Shown here one piece after another: positions 34,808 through 43,994 of a stretch of 64,000 nucleotides of DNA. Below the pieces are notes generated by a model. It was not told the DNA's origin and did not search any database. It saw only the letters and a list, made by a program, of their open reading frames with translations. Origin of the DNA: CAVOHU01 sp963843385 (GTDB lineage Bacteria > Acidobacteriota > Vicinamibacteria > Vicinamibacterales > JAKQTR01); contig CAWJJY010000005.1 in the NCBI GenBank assembly GCA_963843385.1, forward strand, positions 1 through 64,000, read 5' to 3'. Position 1 is the stretch's first letter, and each line of letters opens with the position of its first letter. Position numbers and translations under genes: made by a program.

Positions 34808-37232
34808 TCATCGCGCCCGGGCGGGCGCGGGAAGAGCCGGGTACGCCGGGGGCGGCACGCGCCTCTTCGACGCCGCCTCATAGGCCGACGCCACCTTGAG
34901 GATTCGATCTTCCGCGCCCGGTTCTGCCCTGAACACCAGCGAGAACGGCAGGCCCGGCGCTGGCAGCGTCGTCGGGGTGTCGCTGTTTCTCGCCAGATAT
35001 TGCTTCTTGTCGGCGCTCAGTACGAATGTCGGGTTGTAGACCGTGCGCACGTAGCCTGCGGGGATGAGCACCTCGGTCAGGCCCGCGAACGGGCCCATCC
35101 GGATTTCCCCGCGCACGTCGCCCCGCGGCCCGGGCGGTGACGCCAGGCCGATCTGTCCTGGAGGGAGCGGTGTGTGCAGGCGAACGACGACGTCGAGGCG
35201 GTTCTCCTGAATGACCTTCATCTCGACGCGGCGAAGCAGCTCGCGGAGCAGGATCCGCTCGTCGATGCCCTGGTCTTCCCCGAGCGGCCGGCGGATGTTC
35301 TCGACCTCCTCCCAGTTCTTGAAGGCGGCGCGCTGGTCGTCGCCCCAGAACTTCGAGCGCGCGTTGAGCGCCGGAAAGTCCACGAGCGTTTCGGTGAAGC
35401 CGCGGGCTGCCCAGTCGGCCGCGCGCCGGGACGCGTACTGCGTGAAGTGGAACTTGAAGGTCAGCGATTCGTCGGGCACCTGCTGCATGAAGCGGATGTT
35501 CAGGTTCTTCGGCGGCGGAACCCTGCCCTCGGCCAGGGCCAGCATGTAGTCGATGGGCGCCATCGTGCCCGAGCCGAACGTCTTGCCGGGGGCGAATTCG
35601 GTCGGCTTGATCATCGCGGCGAACTCGGGGAACAGGGGCGTCCCGGCGCTGTTCAGCCGGTACAGGATCGCGGGGAAGAAGACCGGCACCATCTCCGCGA
35701 GGGCGCGCGTGTAGGTCGTCGTCATGTTCTCGATGTCGGGATCGTCCTGCCAGAGCGGATCGGTCGATTCCACCAGCGTCGCGCCAAGCTGCCGGCCAAG
35801 GACGTCCTTGATCTCCTTCACCGCAGCGGTGACGATCGGCTCGTCGGCCTTGATGCCTGGAAAGATCAGCATCGATTCCCTGATGACGCCGATGCGCATG
35901 CCGCGCAGCGAGCCCGGCGTGCCCGGCGTGGCGGCGGTGGCCGCGTAGGGCGTGTTCAGCACGCTCGATCGCGGGACGGTCGTGAAGATGTCGCGGGGAT
36001 CGTAGTAGCCATTCACAGGGTCCTTCATCGCGTCGAGCACCTTGGCGGCGTCGGTGACGCTGCGGCAGTGGATGCCCGCCCTGTCGTTGTAGATGTCGGC
36101 GCCGATCGCCCCGCCGTGATACGAGATGAGCGACTTGTGCGGCAGGATGAGCGCCACCGCGTTGTGATTGGCCGGTCCGCGGCAGGAGAGGCTCGTCTCT
36201 TCGCACACGCTGCACATCACCAGGTTGGCACTCACCGAGGCCCCTGAGCCCGAACTCGATCCGAGCGAGGCGGCGCGCGTGCTGTCGTAGGCGCTGCTCG
36301 GGTTCCCGGCCCAGCTGCTGCGCTGGTACCCGAGTGTAGAAATCAGCTTCTTCGCAGGCTGGTTCCGCCCGCCGGGATCGCCGGCGCGCCCGTTGTACTC
36401 GGTGTTGACGGCCTTCGCGTAGATGATGGCGCCCTTCTGTCGCAGCTCGGCAACCAGCGTGTGATCGCGGGCCGGGAAGTCGATGTCATACCGCGCGTCG
36501 GCCCCGGCCGTGGTCCGCATGTCCATCGTGTCGAACGGGTCCTTGAACGAGAACGGGATGCAGTACATCGGCAGTCGCGCGAGGTCGGGCGTGCGTCCGT
36601 ACTTCGCGTCGAGCTCGGCCGCGCGCTCGAGCGCGTCGGGCTGCTTGCGAAACGCCTCGCACACTCCAGGAGAGCCCGGCGGCAACGGTCCGGCTGACGG
36701 GGCCCTGTCGCGATCTCCTTTGCAGGTCACCGACCGCTCGCCGCGGAGGTTGAGCGTGCCGAGCGCGTTGATCTGTCCCGAGTTCGGCGTACCGACCGTC
36801 ATGCCGTACTGCTGCTGCACGGACGGATCGGACGAGGTCGGCTCCATCCGGCCGAATTCGATGGGCGGCCCGGCGTACTGATCGAAGTCGGGCACGATCG
36901 TCGAGATGGCCACCGTCCCGGTGGGGAACCTCAGCGGAGACCCCGCGCGCACCGCGCCCGGAACGGGTGCGATCGGCGCGCCGTCGCTGGTGACGAGGCG
37001 GTCGCTCACGCCGTTGTAGGCTTTCGCACGATCGACGTACGCCTGGACGAGAGCGCGGCAGGTGATCTGCCCGGACTGGATCGCGCGGTGGACTTCGGCG
37101 ATGGTGGCTTCCTCGAGCTGGAACCGTCCGCCCTGGGTGTTTACCGTCTGCGAGGTACAGCAGCAGAGCGGCAAGGATGAGCGCGAGGAGCGCAGGCGGC
37201 ACAAAGCGGGATCCGATCTGACCGATGGACAT
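34808..37232 (-). CDS. Exported amidase-signature hydrolase, frameshifted after signal peptide
   Basis: The amidase-signature domain (from FQLEEATIAEVHRAIQSG to the end) is complete. Its Ser-cisSer-Lys triad is recognisable: Lys in SFKDPFDTMD, cis-Ser in GSSSGSGAS, nucleophile Ser in ETSLSCRGPA (commonly TDTGGSIR-PA). The frame holding this domain has no good start. One frame over, MSIGQIGSRFVPPALLALIL (start 37232, with GGGAGG upstream) is an excellent signal peptide that would join the domain if one base were removed near 37130-37150. So the gene is a frameshifted exported amidase of ~800 residues, long for the family because of a C-terminal extension. Sequencing error or recent inactivation are both possible. 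Confidence 0.78.
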
Positions 37233-37358
37233 GGGGGCCTCCCGATCGAGGGTGATTCTACACGCATCGGGGAATCGGCTGCCGATGTTGGGCTGACGGA
37301 GATCGAACGGCACGGCGCGGTCGCGGCATTGCTGACGATCCGCCCCGCTCGCACTCGC

Positions 37359-37404
37359 CGCCCCTCGACTCTGCTCGGGGCGCCCTGAGCAACGTCGAAG
37401 GGCG
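37359..37404. repeat. REP-like palindrome
   Basis: Two 22-24-bp arms, cgcccctcgactctgctcgg and the inverse of cgcccttcgacgttgctcag, pair with a few mismatches around a ggcgcc centre. GC-rich palindromes of this kind are common dispersed intergenic elements. No transposase is nearby. Confidence 0.6.
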
Positions 37405-37413
37405 GCAAAGCGC

Positions 37414-37511
37414 GTCGCCAGCCGCCAGTCGCCAGCCGCCAGTCGCCAGCCGCCAGCCGCCAGCCGTCCAGCCGCCAGTCGCCAGCCTCCAGCCGCCAGC
37501 CGCGAGCCGCG
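37414..37511 (+). repeat. Heptamer minisatellite G(T/C)CGCCA, ~14 units
   Basis: Tandem units gtcgcca and gccgcca alternate from 37414 to about 37511 with one 8-base unit and a few substitutions near the end. Period 7 is shared with repeats at 41837, 63562 and 63750. Confidence 0.85.
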
Positions 37512-37531
37512 AACAGCCCGGCGATCGACAG

Positions 37532-37559
37532 TTGACTCCTGTCCCGCGCCACAGATAAT
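37532..37559 (+). promoter_or_regulatory. Sigma70-like promoter of the FAD oxidoreductase
   Basis: TTGACT (37532-37537), 16-bp spacer, GATAAT (37554-37559); five of six matches in each box. Predicted start near 37566 gives a leader of about 198 bases to the ATG at 37764. Confidence 0.65.
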
Positions 37560-37763
37560 AGGGACCGTCCCGGTGAGATTGCGGTGCCACCTGCACGACC
37601 TCGCTCGCGCGATCGGGATTGTCTATCCGGGTGTCGACACGCCGCACGCCGCCGGTCGCGCCATCATGGGTCTGCCGGATCGGCTGCCTTTGAGCGACGC
37701 TCACGTTGCCGGTCTGCCGCTGTCTTGCGAGGCTGGCATTCCGGCACGGCACGGAGGGATCGA

Positions 37764-39413
37764 ATGAACAAGATCACGAGGCGCGGGTTCATCAAGGGTG
37801 CGGCGGCGATGGCACCCCTCGCCGCCTTGCGCGTCGAGGTGGACGCGGACGCGCGCGTGCGCCAGACGACGACACCCAAGGACAGCTACGACATCGTCGT
37901 GGCCGGAGCCGGGCACAACTCCCTGGTTGCGGCCGCCTACCTCGCCAAGGCCGGCTATCGGTGCGTGGTACTCGAGGACCAGCCAAGCATCGGCGGCGGC
38001 GTCGGTACCCGCGAGGTGACCCTGCCCGGCTTCAAACACGATCTCGCGTCGAGCGTCCACGGCGGCATCCAGAGCAATCCGGCCATGAAGGAGCTGGAGC
38101 TGGCCAAGTATGGACTCTCGTACATCGTGCCGGACCCGGTGATGCATATTTCGTTTCCCGACGGGAGCTACATCACCGTGTGGCGCGACTTCGAGCGGAC
38201 GGCACGCGAATTCGATCGGATCAACCCGAAGGACGGGCAGGCATTCCGGCGGATCGCGGCCGAGCTCGATGAGGTGCGTACGCTGCTCGGCGACGAGGCG
38301 AAGCTCGCCCAACACCCGAAGGGCAACATCTGGCGCCGCCGCGTGAAGATGTCCGCCTACGAGATGGCCTGCCACGTGTTCGAGGACAGCCGCTGCCGCG
38401 CCTTTGCGCTGGCGGCCGGCCACCTGGGCGGCGACCCGCCGTGTGAGCCCGGCAGTTACCGTTCCGGGCTCTCCGTGGTGAGTTCCGGACGAAACGGACG
38501 CCCGATCTCGGTCGGAGGATCGGACGCGCTCGCGCAGGCGCTCGCCCGGTTCATCACCGCGCACGGCGGCACGGTCCTCACCAGCAAGACGGTGACGCGC
38601 CTGATCATCGAGAACAAGCGCTGTGTCGGCGTCGAGTGCGCCGATGGCAGCAGCTACCGCGGCGGAAAGGCGGTGTTGTCGACGCTCCACGTGAAGCATC
38701 TCGTGGACATGGCGCCGCGCGAGCTCTGGCCGGACGACTTCGTGCAGAACGTCGCGCTGTGGAGGCCCGAGGTCGCCATGTTCATCGCGCACTACGCCGT
38801 CAAGGAGCCGCCGAAGTACCCGGTGGCCGGCGGCACGCTTTCCCCGTGCGAGTCGGTCACCCTGGTCAACCCGGCGCGCCTGCTGCGGCTCGAGTTCGAC
38901 GATGCGAACGGTCAGATCGACACGGAGGATCCGCCGCTCCAGATTGTCTGCCCGACGGTGTCCGATCCCTCGAGGGCGCCTTCCGGCATGCACACGCTCA
39001 AGATCAACGGGTTCCAGCCCTATGCGATCAAGCAGGGTCCGCAACAATGGGCGACACTCAAGAACCAGGTCGCTGACGCGTATCTGAACACCCTGCGCCG
39101 GCTGGCGCCGAACCTGACCGACGACAAGATCCTGGGCCGCTACATCGTGAGCCCGGTCGACCTCGAACGCCTGAATCGACACTTCTGGCACGGCAGCGCC
39201 CACGCTGGGTACGACGGCCCCGGCCAGTCCGGCGACATGCGCCCGGTGCCCGGCTGGAGCGACTACCGGATGCCGATCGCCGGCTTGTATCAGACCGGCG
39301 CCTGCACGAGGCCCGGCGGCTCGGTCAACGGCAATCCCGGCCGGAATGCCGTCGCCGTCATGCTGAAGGACTTTGGCGGTAGCATCGAGGAGGTCGGGAA
39401 GAAGACCAGTTGA
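37764..39413 (+). CDS. Tat-exported phytoene-desaturase-like FAD oxidoreductase
   Basis: 549 residues. Twin-arginine signal TRRGFIKGAAAMAPLAAL. The FAD-binding start is clear: DIVVAGAGHNSLVAAAYLAKAGYRCVVLE, then GGGVGTREVTLPGFKHDLAS, matching the NAD(P)/FAD-dependent phytoene-desaturase-like family. The second FAD segment is at the end: GLYQTGACTRPGGSVNGNPGRNA. A Tat signal implies folding with FAD in the cytoplasm before export. Family members desaturate or isomerise isoprenoid or other hydrophobic substrates; this one's substrate is unknown. Its ATG at 37764 follows GGAGGGATCGA. The stop lies four bases before the next gene, so the two are cotranscribed. Confidence 0.87.
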   Translation: MNKITRRGFIKGAAAMAPLAALRVEVDADARVRQTTTPKDSYDIVVAGAGHNSLVAAAYLAKAGYRCVVLEDQPSIGGGVGTREVTLPGFKHDLASSVHGGIQSNPAMKELELAKYGLSYIVPDPVMHISFPDGSYITVWRDFERTAREFDRINPKDGQAFRRIAAELDEVRTLLGDEAKLAQHPKGNIWRRRVKMSAYEMACHVFEDSRCRAFALAAGHLGGDPPCEPGSYRSGLSVVSSGRNGRPISVGGSDALAQALARFITAHGGTVLTSKTVTRLIIENKRCVGVECADGSSYRGGKAVLSTLHVKHLVDMAPRELWPDDFVQNVALWRPEVAMFIAHYAVKEPPKYPVAGGTLSPCESVTLVNPARLLRLEFDDANGQIDTEDPPLQIVCPTVSDPSRAPSGMHTLKINGFQPYAIKQGPQQWATLKNQVADAYLNTLRRLAPNLTDDKILGRYIVSPVDLERLNRHFWHGSAHAGYDGPGQSGDMRPVPGWSDYRMPIAGLYQTGACTRPGGSVNGNPGRNAVAVMLKDFGGSIEEVGKKTS

Positions 39414-39417
39414 GTAC

Positions 39418-41808
39418 ATGACGCTTCGTCACGTCCGCCCATCGGTCGCCCTGATCGGGATCGCGGTTGTCGCCCTTGGCGTCCGGCTCGTGTACCTGGC
39501 GGAGCTCGGCGGCACTCCCCTGCTGTCGGTCCTGATGGGCGACAGCGTGGGATACGACCGTTGGGCGCAGCAAGTGGCGGGCGGACAGTGGATCGGAACG
39601 GAGATCTTCTACCAGACGCCCCTCTATCCGTACGCGCTCGCGGTCGTCTTCAGGATCGCCGGCCACGATCTTGGCCTCATTCGCATCGTCCAGGCCGTTC
39701 TCGGCGCGGCGTCCTGCATCTTGCTCGGGCTGGCCGGCCGTCGGTTCTTCAACGACCGCATCGGCATTGTGGCCGCGTTGCTGCTGGCGTTCTATCCGCC
39801 GGCGATCTTCTTCGACGGGCTGATCCAGAAGTCGTCGCTCGACATCTTCCTGGTCTGCCTGCTGCTCGTTGCACTCGCCGAGTTCCAGCTCCGGCCTCAC
39901 TGGAAATGGCTGATCGCATCGGGCGCGATCACGGCAGCCTTCGTCCTCAATCGCGAGAATGCTGCCGTCCTTCTTCCTGTGGCTGGTGCCTGGCTGCTGT
40001 TCCGATTCCGCGAGGTCCCCGTCCGGCGCCGGGCCTGGTGGGCCGCGGTCTTCATCTCCGCCACGCTGGTCGTGCTGTTGCCGGTGGGCATTCGTAACTA
40101 CGCAGTTGGCGGTGAATTCCTGCTGTCAACGTCTCAACTCGGGCCGAACTTCTTCATCGGCAACAATGGGCAGGCGTCGGGCAGCTACGAGTCCCTCGTG
40201 CCAGGCCGTGGTGACGCCGCGTACGAACGTGCGGACGCCACGGCTCTCGCTTCGAAGGCAGTCGGCCGGCCGCTGTCGCCCGGCCAGGTGTCCGACTACT
40301 GGCTTCGCCAGTCGCTGGACTACATCCGCACCCACCCGGTTCGGTGGCTTACGCTGCTGGGGAAGAAGGCTCTGCTCACACTCAATGCAGCCGAGATTCC
40401 TGATACGGAGTCGATTGAGGCGTACGCCGGCTCGTCCCGGCTGCTCCGCGCGCTCATGTGGTTCAATTTCGGGATCGTGCTGCCGATGGCAATTCTTGGC
40501 GTCTGGGTCGATCGCCGCAGGTGGCGGCAGATGGTCATCCTTTACGGGATGGCCGCGAGCATGGTGTTGGCGGTAGCCGTCTTCTACGTGGTCGCTCGCT
40601 ACCGGCATCCCCTCATCCCGATCCTGTTGCTGTTCTCGGCGTCCGGATTGAGCGCGATCCTGGGACTGGTTGCGAGACCTGCGCCGGGCGGCGCATTTCC
40701 TCCGCGCGAACGGGATGGGGAACCACCCCCAACGACACGCCGGGCCGGCTCAACGAAAGCAGTCGGTGGACGCCCGACGCGCGGGAACGCGAACAAGCAT
40801 CCGGTCATCCACCACCGGTTCTTCCTTCAGGGCTGGAAGCGAGAGTGGATCCCCGGTGTCGCGGCGGCCGCATTGTTCGCCCTGGTCGCCCACCTTCCGA
40901 TGAAGGTCGTACACGACCAGACGTATATCAACCTCGGGGCGCTCCTCGTGCAGACCGGCAGACCTGCCGAGGCCGTTCCGGTATTGATGAAGGCCATCGC
41001 CGTGGACCCGAGCTACGCCGAGCCGCATTTCAACCTGGGACTTGCGTACCGTGAGACCGGAGAGCCGCAGGCCGCTCTGAACGAGCTCACGACGGCCGTG
41101 GCGCTGCGCCCGGAGTACGCCGAGGCGCAGAGCGCCCTCGGGATCATGCTTCGGGACCTCGGCCGGCACGCCGACGCGCTCCCGCATCTCAAAGAAGCCG
41201 CGCGGCTACTGCCGGACTCCGTCGAGGCGCACTCGAACCTTGGTCTCGCCCTGACGGAAGGTGGCCGGACGCAGGATGCCATCGTCGAGCACCGGCGCGC
41301 CGTTGAGCTGGCCCCGGGCTCCCCCACCCCTCACAACAACCTTGGGGTGGCGCTTCAGCAGTCCGGCGACATCGAGCAGGCCATGGCCGAGTATCGAAAG
41401 GCTCTGCTGATCAAACCGGATGACGAGGAGGCACTGGGAAATCTCGCCGTTGCGATGGCATCGCTGCGTGATTACGACGGGGCCTTTCGGCACTTCGGCG
41501 AGGCGATTCGTCTCCAGCCGCGGAGCTATCGCCTTCGCATGAGCTTCGGCAACGCGCTCTGCGAGGCTGGAAGAATCGACGATGGAATCGGGCAGTATCG
41601 GGAAGCGGGCCGGCTGTCTCCCGACTCGATCGACCCGCCATACCTTTCGGCGCGCGCGTACTCCCGTGCGGGCCGACTCGCAGACACCGTGGCGAGCCTG
41701 GAACAAGCGCTTGGCATCGCGAGCGCGACGGGCCGGGCCGACATGGTCCAGCAGATTAACGAGGCCATCGGTCGGGCCAGAGAGGTGATGGCCCGGCGCT
41801 CTCGCTGA
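39418..41808 (+). CDS. Membrane glycosyltransferase (GT39/83-like) fused to TPR domain
   Basis: 796 residues. The N-terminal ~500 residues are a polytopic membrane protein of the dolichyl-phosphate-mannose/ArnT-like glycosyltransferase fold: early external acidic loop (LMGDSVGYDRWAQQVAGG, with the likely catalytic Asp), then about ten hydrophobic helices (FFDGLIQKSSLDIFLVCLLL; RYRHPLIPILLLFSASG). Another helix (~480-495) is followed by about eight TPR motifs (~505-790: PAEAVPVLMKAIAVDPSYAE...). It would move sugars from a lipid carrier onto protein or lipid in the periplasm, with the TPRs as partner-binding arm. It starts four bases after the FAD gene stop. Confidence 0.83.
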   Translation: MTLRHVRPSVALIGIAVVALGVRLVYLAELGGTPLLSVLMGDSVGYDRWAQQVAGGQWIGTEIFYQTPLYPYALAVVFRIAGHDLGLIRIVQAVLGAASCILLGLAGRRFFNDRIGIVAALLLAFYPPAIFFDGLIQKSSLDIFLVCLLLVALAEFQLRPHWKWLIASGAITAAFVLNRENAAVLLPVAGAWLLFRFREVPVRRRAWWAAVFISATLVVLLPVGIRNYAVGGEFLLSTSQLGPNFFIGNNGQASGSYESLVPGRGDAAYERADATALASKAVGRPLSPGQVSDYWLRQSLDYIRTHPVRWLTLLGKKALLTLNAAEIPDTESIEAYAGSSRLLRALMWFNFGIVLPMAILGVWVDRRRWRQMVILYGMAASMVLAVAVFYVVARYRHPLIPILLLFSASGLSAILGLVARPAPGGAFPPRERDGEPPPTTRRAGSTKAVGGRPTRGNANKHPVIHHRFFLQGWKREWIPGVAAAALFALVAHLPMKVVHDQTYINLGALLVQTGRPAEAVPVLMKAIAVDPSYAEPHFNLGLAYRETGEPQAALNELTTAVALRPEYAEAQSALGIMLRDLGRHADALPHLKEAARLLPDSVEAHSNLGLALTEGGRTQDAIVEHRRAVELAPGSPTPHNNLGVALQQSGDIEQAMAEYRKALLIKPDDEEALGNLAVAMASLRDYDGAFRHFGEAIRLQPRSYRLRMSFGNALCEAGRIDDGIGQYREAGRLSPDSIDPPYLSARAYSRAGRLADTVASLEQALGIASATGRADMVQQINEAIGRAREVMARRSR

Positions 41809-42092
41809 GGGGCGCGGACATCGTCGCCAGCCGACCGGCTTCCGGCTATCGGCCTCCGCCTGCAGACGACGGATAGTCTGCCGGCGTCAGGTCACGCGCT
41901 ACAGGCCGCCGACAGACTACCGACCTTAGACCACTGGCTTCCGACTACCGGCCTGGTCACGAGGCTCTGATCTCTACCGACTCGGCTTTGCCTCTCGTCC
42001 AACGGATTCGCCCCGCGACCTTCACGCGAGTCCACTGACACAGCGTGCGCCGCCTCGAGCCGGTAGCCGGCGGCCGTCCGGGTCGCAGAGGA
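41809..42092. repeat. Degenerate period-7 repeats between convergent genes
   Basis: 284 bp, no gene. cggcttc-cggctat-cggcctc-cgcctgc (41837-41864) and ccgacta/ccgacct/cttccga/ctaccgg blocks (to ~41955) keep a 7-base register with many substitutions. It looks like an aged heptamer minisatellite. No clear hairpin terminator is seen. Confidence 0.5.
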
Positions 42093-43898
42093 CTATCGCG
42101 CGACCTTTCTGAGCGTCCGCGTGACACGGCCCGTCGTTCCGTCCTCGAGGCGGATGACGCCGCGGACGACGTAGTCACCGGGAGGCAGCGCGCCGAGTGG
42201 CACCGCACCTGACGCGACCACCCGCGATGCATCCGCCCGGGTGAGCGCGACCGGCACCGTGACGAGCGGGGGTTTGTCCGGATCGCGGACGATCTCCAGC
42301 GTCGCAGACAGGCCCATGCCCGCAATGCCCCCGTAGATGTCGAACGACGCGAGGGCCGTCGGTTCGGAGCTGAACTCGAGCCGCGGCGTCACGCCCTCCG
42401 GGCGCGAGACCCCGAGCATCAGCGACCCGAGCGAGAGCGGACCGACCGAGGTGAGGTTCGCGTCAATGGTATCTTCCGCGGCGCCGGATCGGCCGGCCTT
42501 GTCGATTGCCGCCACGCGGAGCCGGTAGATTCCCGGCGGAGCCACCATGGCGCCCAGCAACGGGCGCTCGACTGTCTCGGAGGCGAACCAGCGAGCGACG
42601 ATGCGGCCGTCGTCTGCGATGAGAACGGCTCCGGCAGAGTCGATCGTCACGGCGGGATCGACCGCCTCCAGGAGGACGCCCACCCGCAACCGGCCGTTCG
42701 GTTCGCGCACGGCGAAACCGGCCGTTCGCAGCGGCAGATCCGGGAAGGCTTCGCGGGAGGCGAGCAGGTCGGCAATCGCGAGTCGCGTCGTCCCGGCCTG
42801 CCCGGACCGATCGGCGAAGGTGATCTCGGAACGCGCGCGCACCGTGATGCCGCGGCGAACGGCCCGGACCGCGAGCGACCGGCTGCGGCCATAGACCTCC
42901 GAAGGATCCCGCTCGAGCTCCGCCACGTAGACCGCCGTGGTTTCCCTGGCCACGCGCAACAGGGACGCGGTGCCCGTCGCGTCGAGCGGCAGGCGCGTGC
43001 CGCCCGTGACGCCGGCGAGGTGCTCGATGCCATCGAGCGGGTTGGAGGACCCGGTGTATCCCACGCCCCCTATCGTCTCGCTCCACCGCGCGCCGGTCAT
43101 GCCGATGTCGGCAGGATGGACCACGTAGAAGTTCGCGCGTGCGGCGCTGGCGGTCGCCGTGATGCGGTCGAAGTCGCTCACGAGCAGCTCGCACATGCCC
43201 GGCGCCCGCGCCATCGGCGCGTCACGCCGCGGAGAGCCGAGCCCGGCGGTGAACAGAACGACCGTGAGCGGCGACCACTTGCCAGACTGGCTTTGGAGAA
43301 ACCCGTCCAGCGCTTCGAGGAACCGGCGCGTGCGGCAGGCCAGGTCCGACCCCGTCTCGGCCCGCGCCGCCTGCCCCGACACGTCCGCCACCGCCAGCCT
43401 GATGCGGGGCACCTCGGAGGTGAAGGGCACCCTGATCCCGCCGAACGGCAGCGCCGCGACCGTGACCCGATCGGCCGGCGTCAGGCGGGTGAGCAGTCCC
43501 TCGACCGCGTCCCTGATGAGCTGCACGTTCCCGGCAGGGAACGATTCCTGGTCGACGACGATGGCGAACGCTCGGCCCTCGGCCACGCTGTCATTCGTGC
43601 CATAGGGCGGAAGCACTCTCGGCGCCGAGCCGGCCGGCGCCGGTGGAGCCGCAATGGCCACCCGCCTGAGAGATCGGACGGCTCTGAGCTTCCCATTGAT
43701 TCGGAGTTCGATTTCCGAAACCAACAGGTCTTCCACGGGGGCGCCATCGGCCTGGACCGCGATGAAGTCGACGGAGGGGCCCGGGGCGCGCTCACCAAGG
43801 GGAGTCGATTGCGGCGCCGACGCTTCCCCGCTCCAGCCGGCGAGGGCCGCGACCGAGAGAAGCACGACCAACCCCGCGGTTCCGCGCCACCTCATCAA
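42093..43898 (-). CDS. Secreted VWA-like domain protein
   Basis: 601 residues. Signal peptide ~1-27. The N-terminal strand set VDFIAVQADGAPVEDL, then SEIELRINGKLRAVRSLRRV is the same module seen in the VWFA-related protein at 7289. A Rossmann-like core follows (AFAIVVDQESFPAGNVQLIRDAV; WSPLTVVLFTAGLGSP) in which the metal site is DQESF rather than DxSxS, so metal binding is doubtful. The last ~250 residues form beta-sandwich domains. The two proteins share architecture but little sequence. Upstream lies the terminator of TonB receptor 3, so this gene probably needs its own promoter, which I cannot see. Confidence 0.75.
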   Translation of the reverse strand: MMRWRGTAGLVVLLSVAALAGWSGEASAPQSTPLGERAPGPSVDFIAVQADGAPVEDLLVSEIELRINGKLRAVRSLRRVAIAAPPAPAGSAPRVLPPYGTNDSVAEGRAFAIVVDQESFPAGNVQLIRDAVEGLLTRLTPADRVTVAALPFGGIRVPFTSEVPRIRLAVADVSGQAARAETGSDLACRTRRFLEALDGFLQSQSGKWSPLTVVLFTAGLGSPRRDAPMARAPGMCELLVSDFDRITATASAARANFYVVHPADIGMTGARWSETIGGVGYTGSSNPLDGIEHLAGVTGGTRLPLDATGTASLLRVARETTAVYVAELERDPSEVYGRSRSLAVRAVRRGITVRARSEITFADRSGQAGTTRLAIADLLASREAFPDLPLRTAGFAVREPNGRLRVGVLLEAVDPAVTIDSAGAVLIADDGRIVARWFASETVERPLLGAMVAPPGIYRLRVAAIDKAGRSGAAEDTIDANLTSVGPLSLGSLMLGVSRPEGVTPRLEFSSEPTALASFDIYGGIAGMGLSATLEIVRDPDKPPLVTVPVALTRADASRVVASGAVPLGALPPGDYVVRGVIRLEDGTTGRVTRTLRKVAR

Positions 43899-43908
43899 GA
43901 GCCCCCCG

Positions 43909-43953
43909 AAAAAAAAGAAGGCCGGCGGAGCCCCGACCGAGGCTCCACCGGCC
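43909..43953 (-). terminator. Canonical intrinsic terminator of TonB receptor 3
   Basis: On the minus strand a ~13-bp stem (ggccggtggagcc / ggctccgccggcc, one G-U pair) is followed by TTCTTTTTTTT. It is the only hairpin in the window with a true U-tract and stands 42 bases past the receptor stop. Confidence 0.85.
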
Positions 43954-43994
43954 GTGTTGACCAGCCCGTCACGGGTGCGGGCTCTGAGGCGCCG

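Larger units (their letters stand above)
37233..37763. other. Divergent intergenic region with REP-like hairpin and heptamer repeat
   Basis: 531 bp between the amidase and the FAD oxidoreductase. In order: an imperfect inverted repeat (37359-37404, cgcccctcgact... / ...cgtcgaagggcg) of REP type, a 7-bp minisatellite (37414-37511), and a good plus-strand promoter (37532-37559). No gene is supported. Confidence 0.6.

Noticed and set aside
34808..37552. A 914-codon amidase starting at 37552
   Set aside because: The extra N-terminus reads through the heptamer minisatellite and REP-like palindrome, while a proper signal peptide with a ribosome-binding site lies in another frame at 37232.
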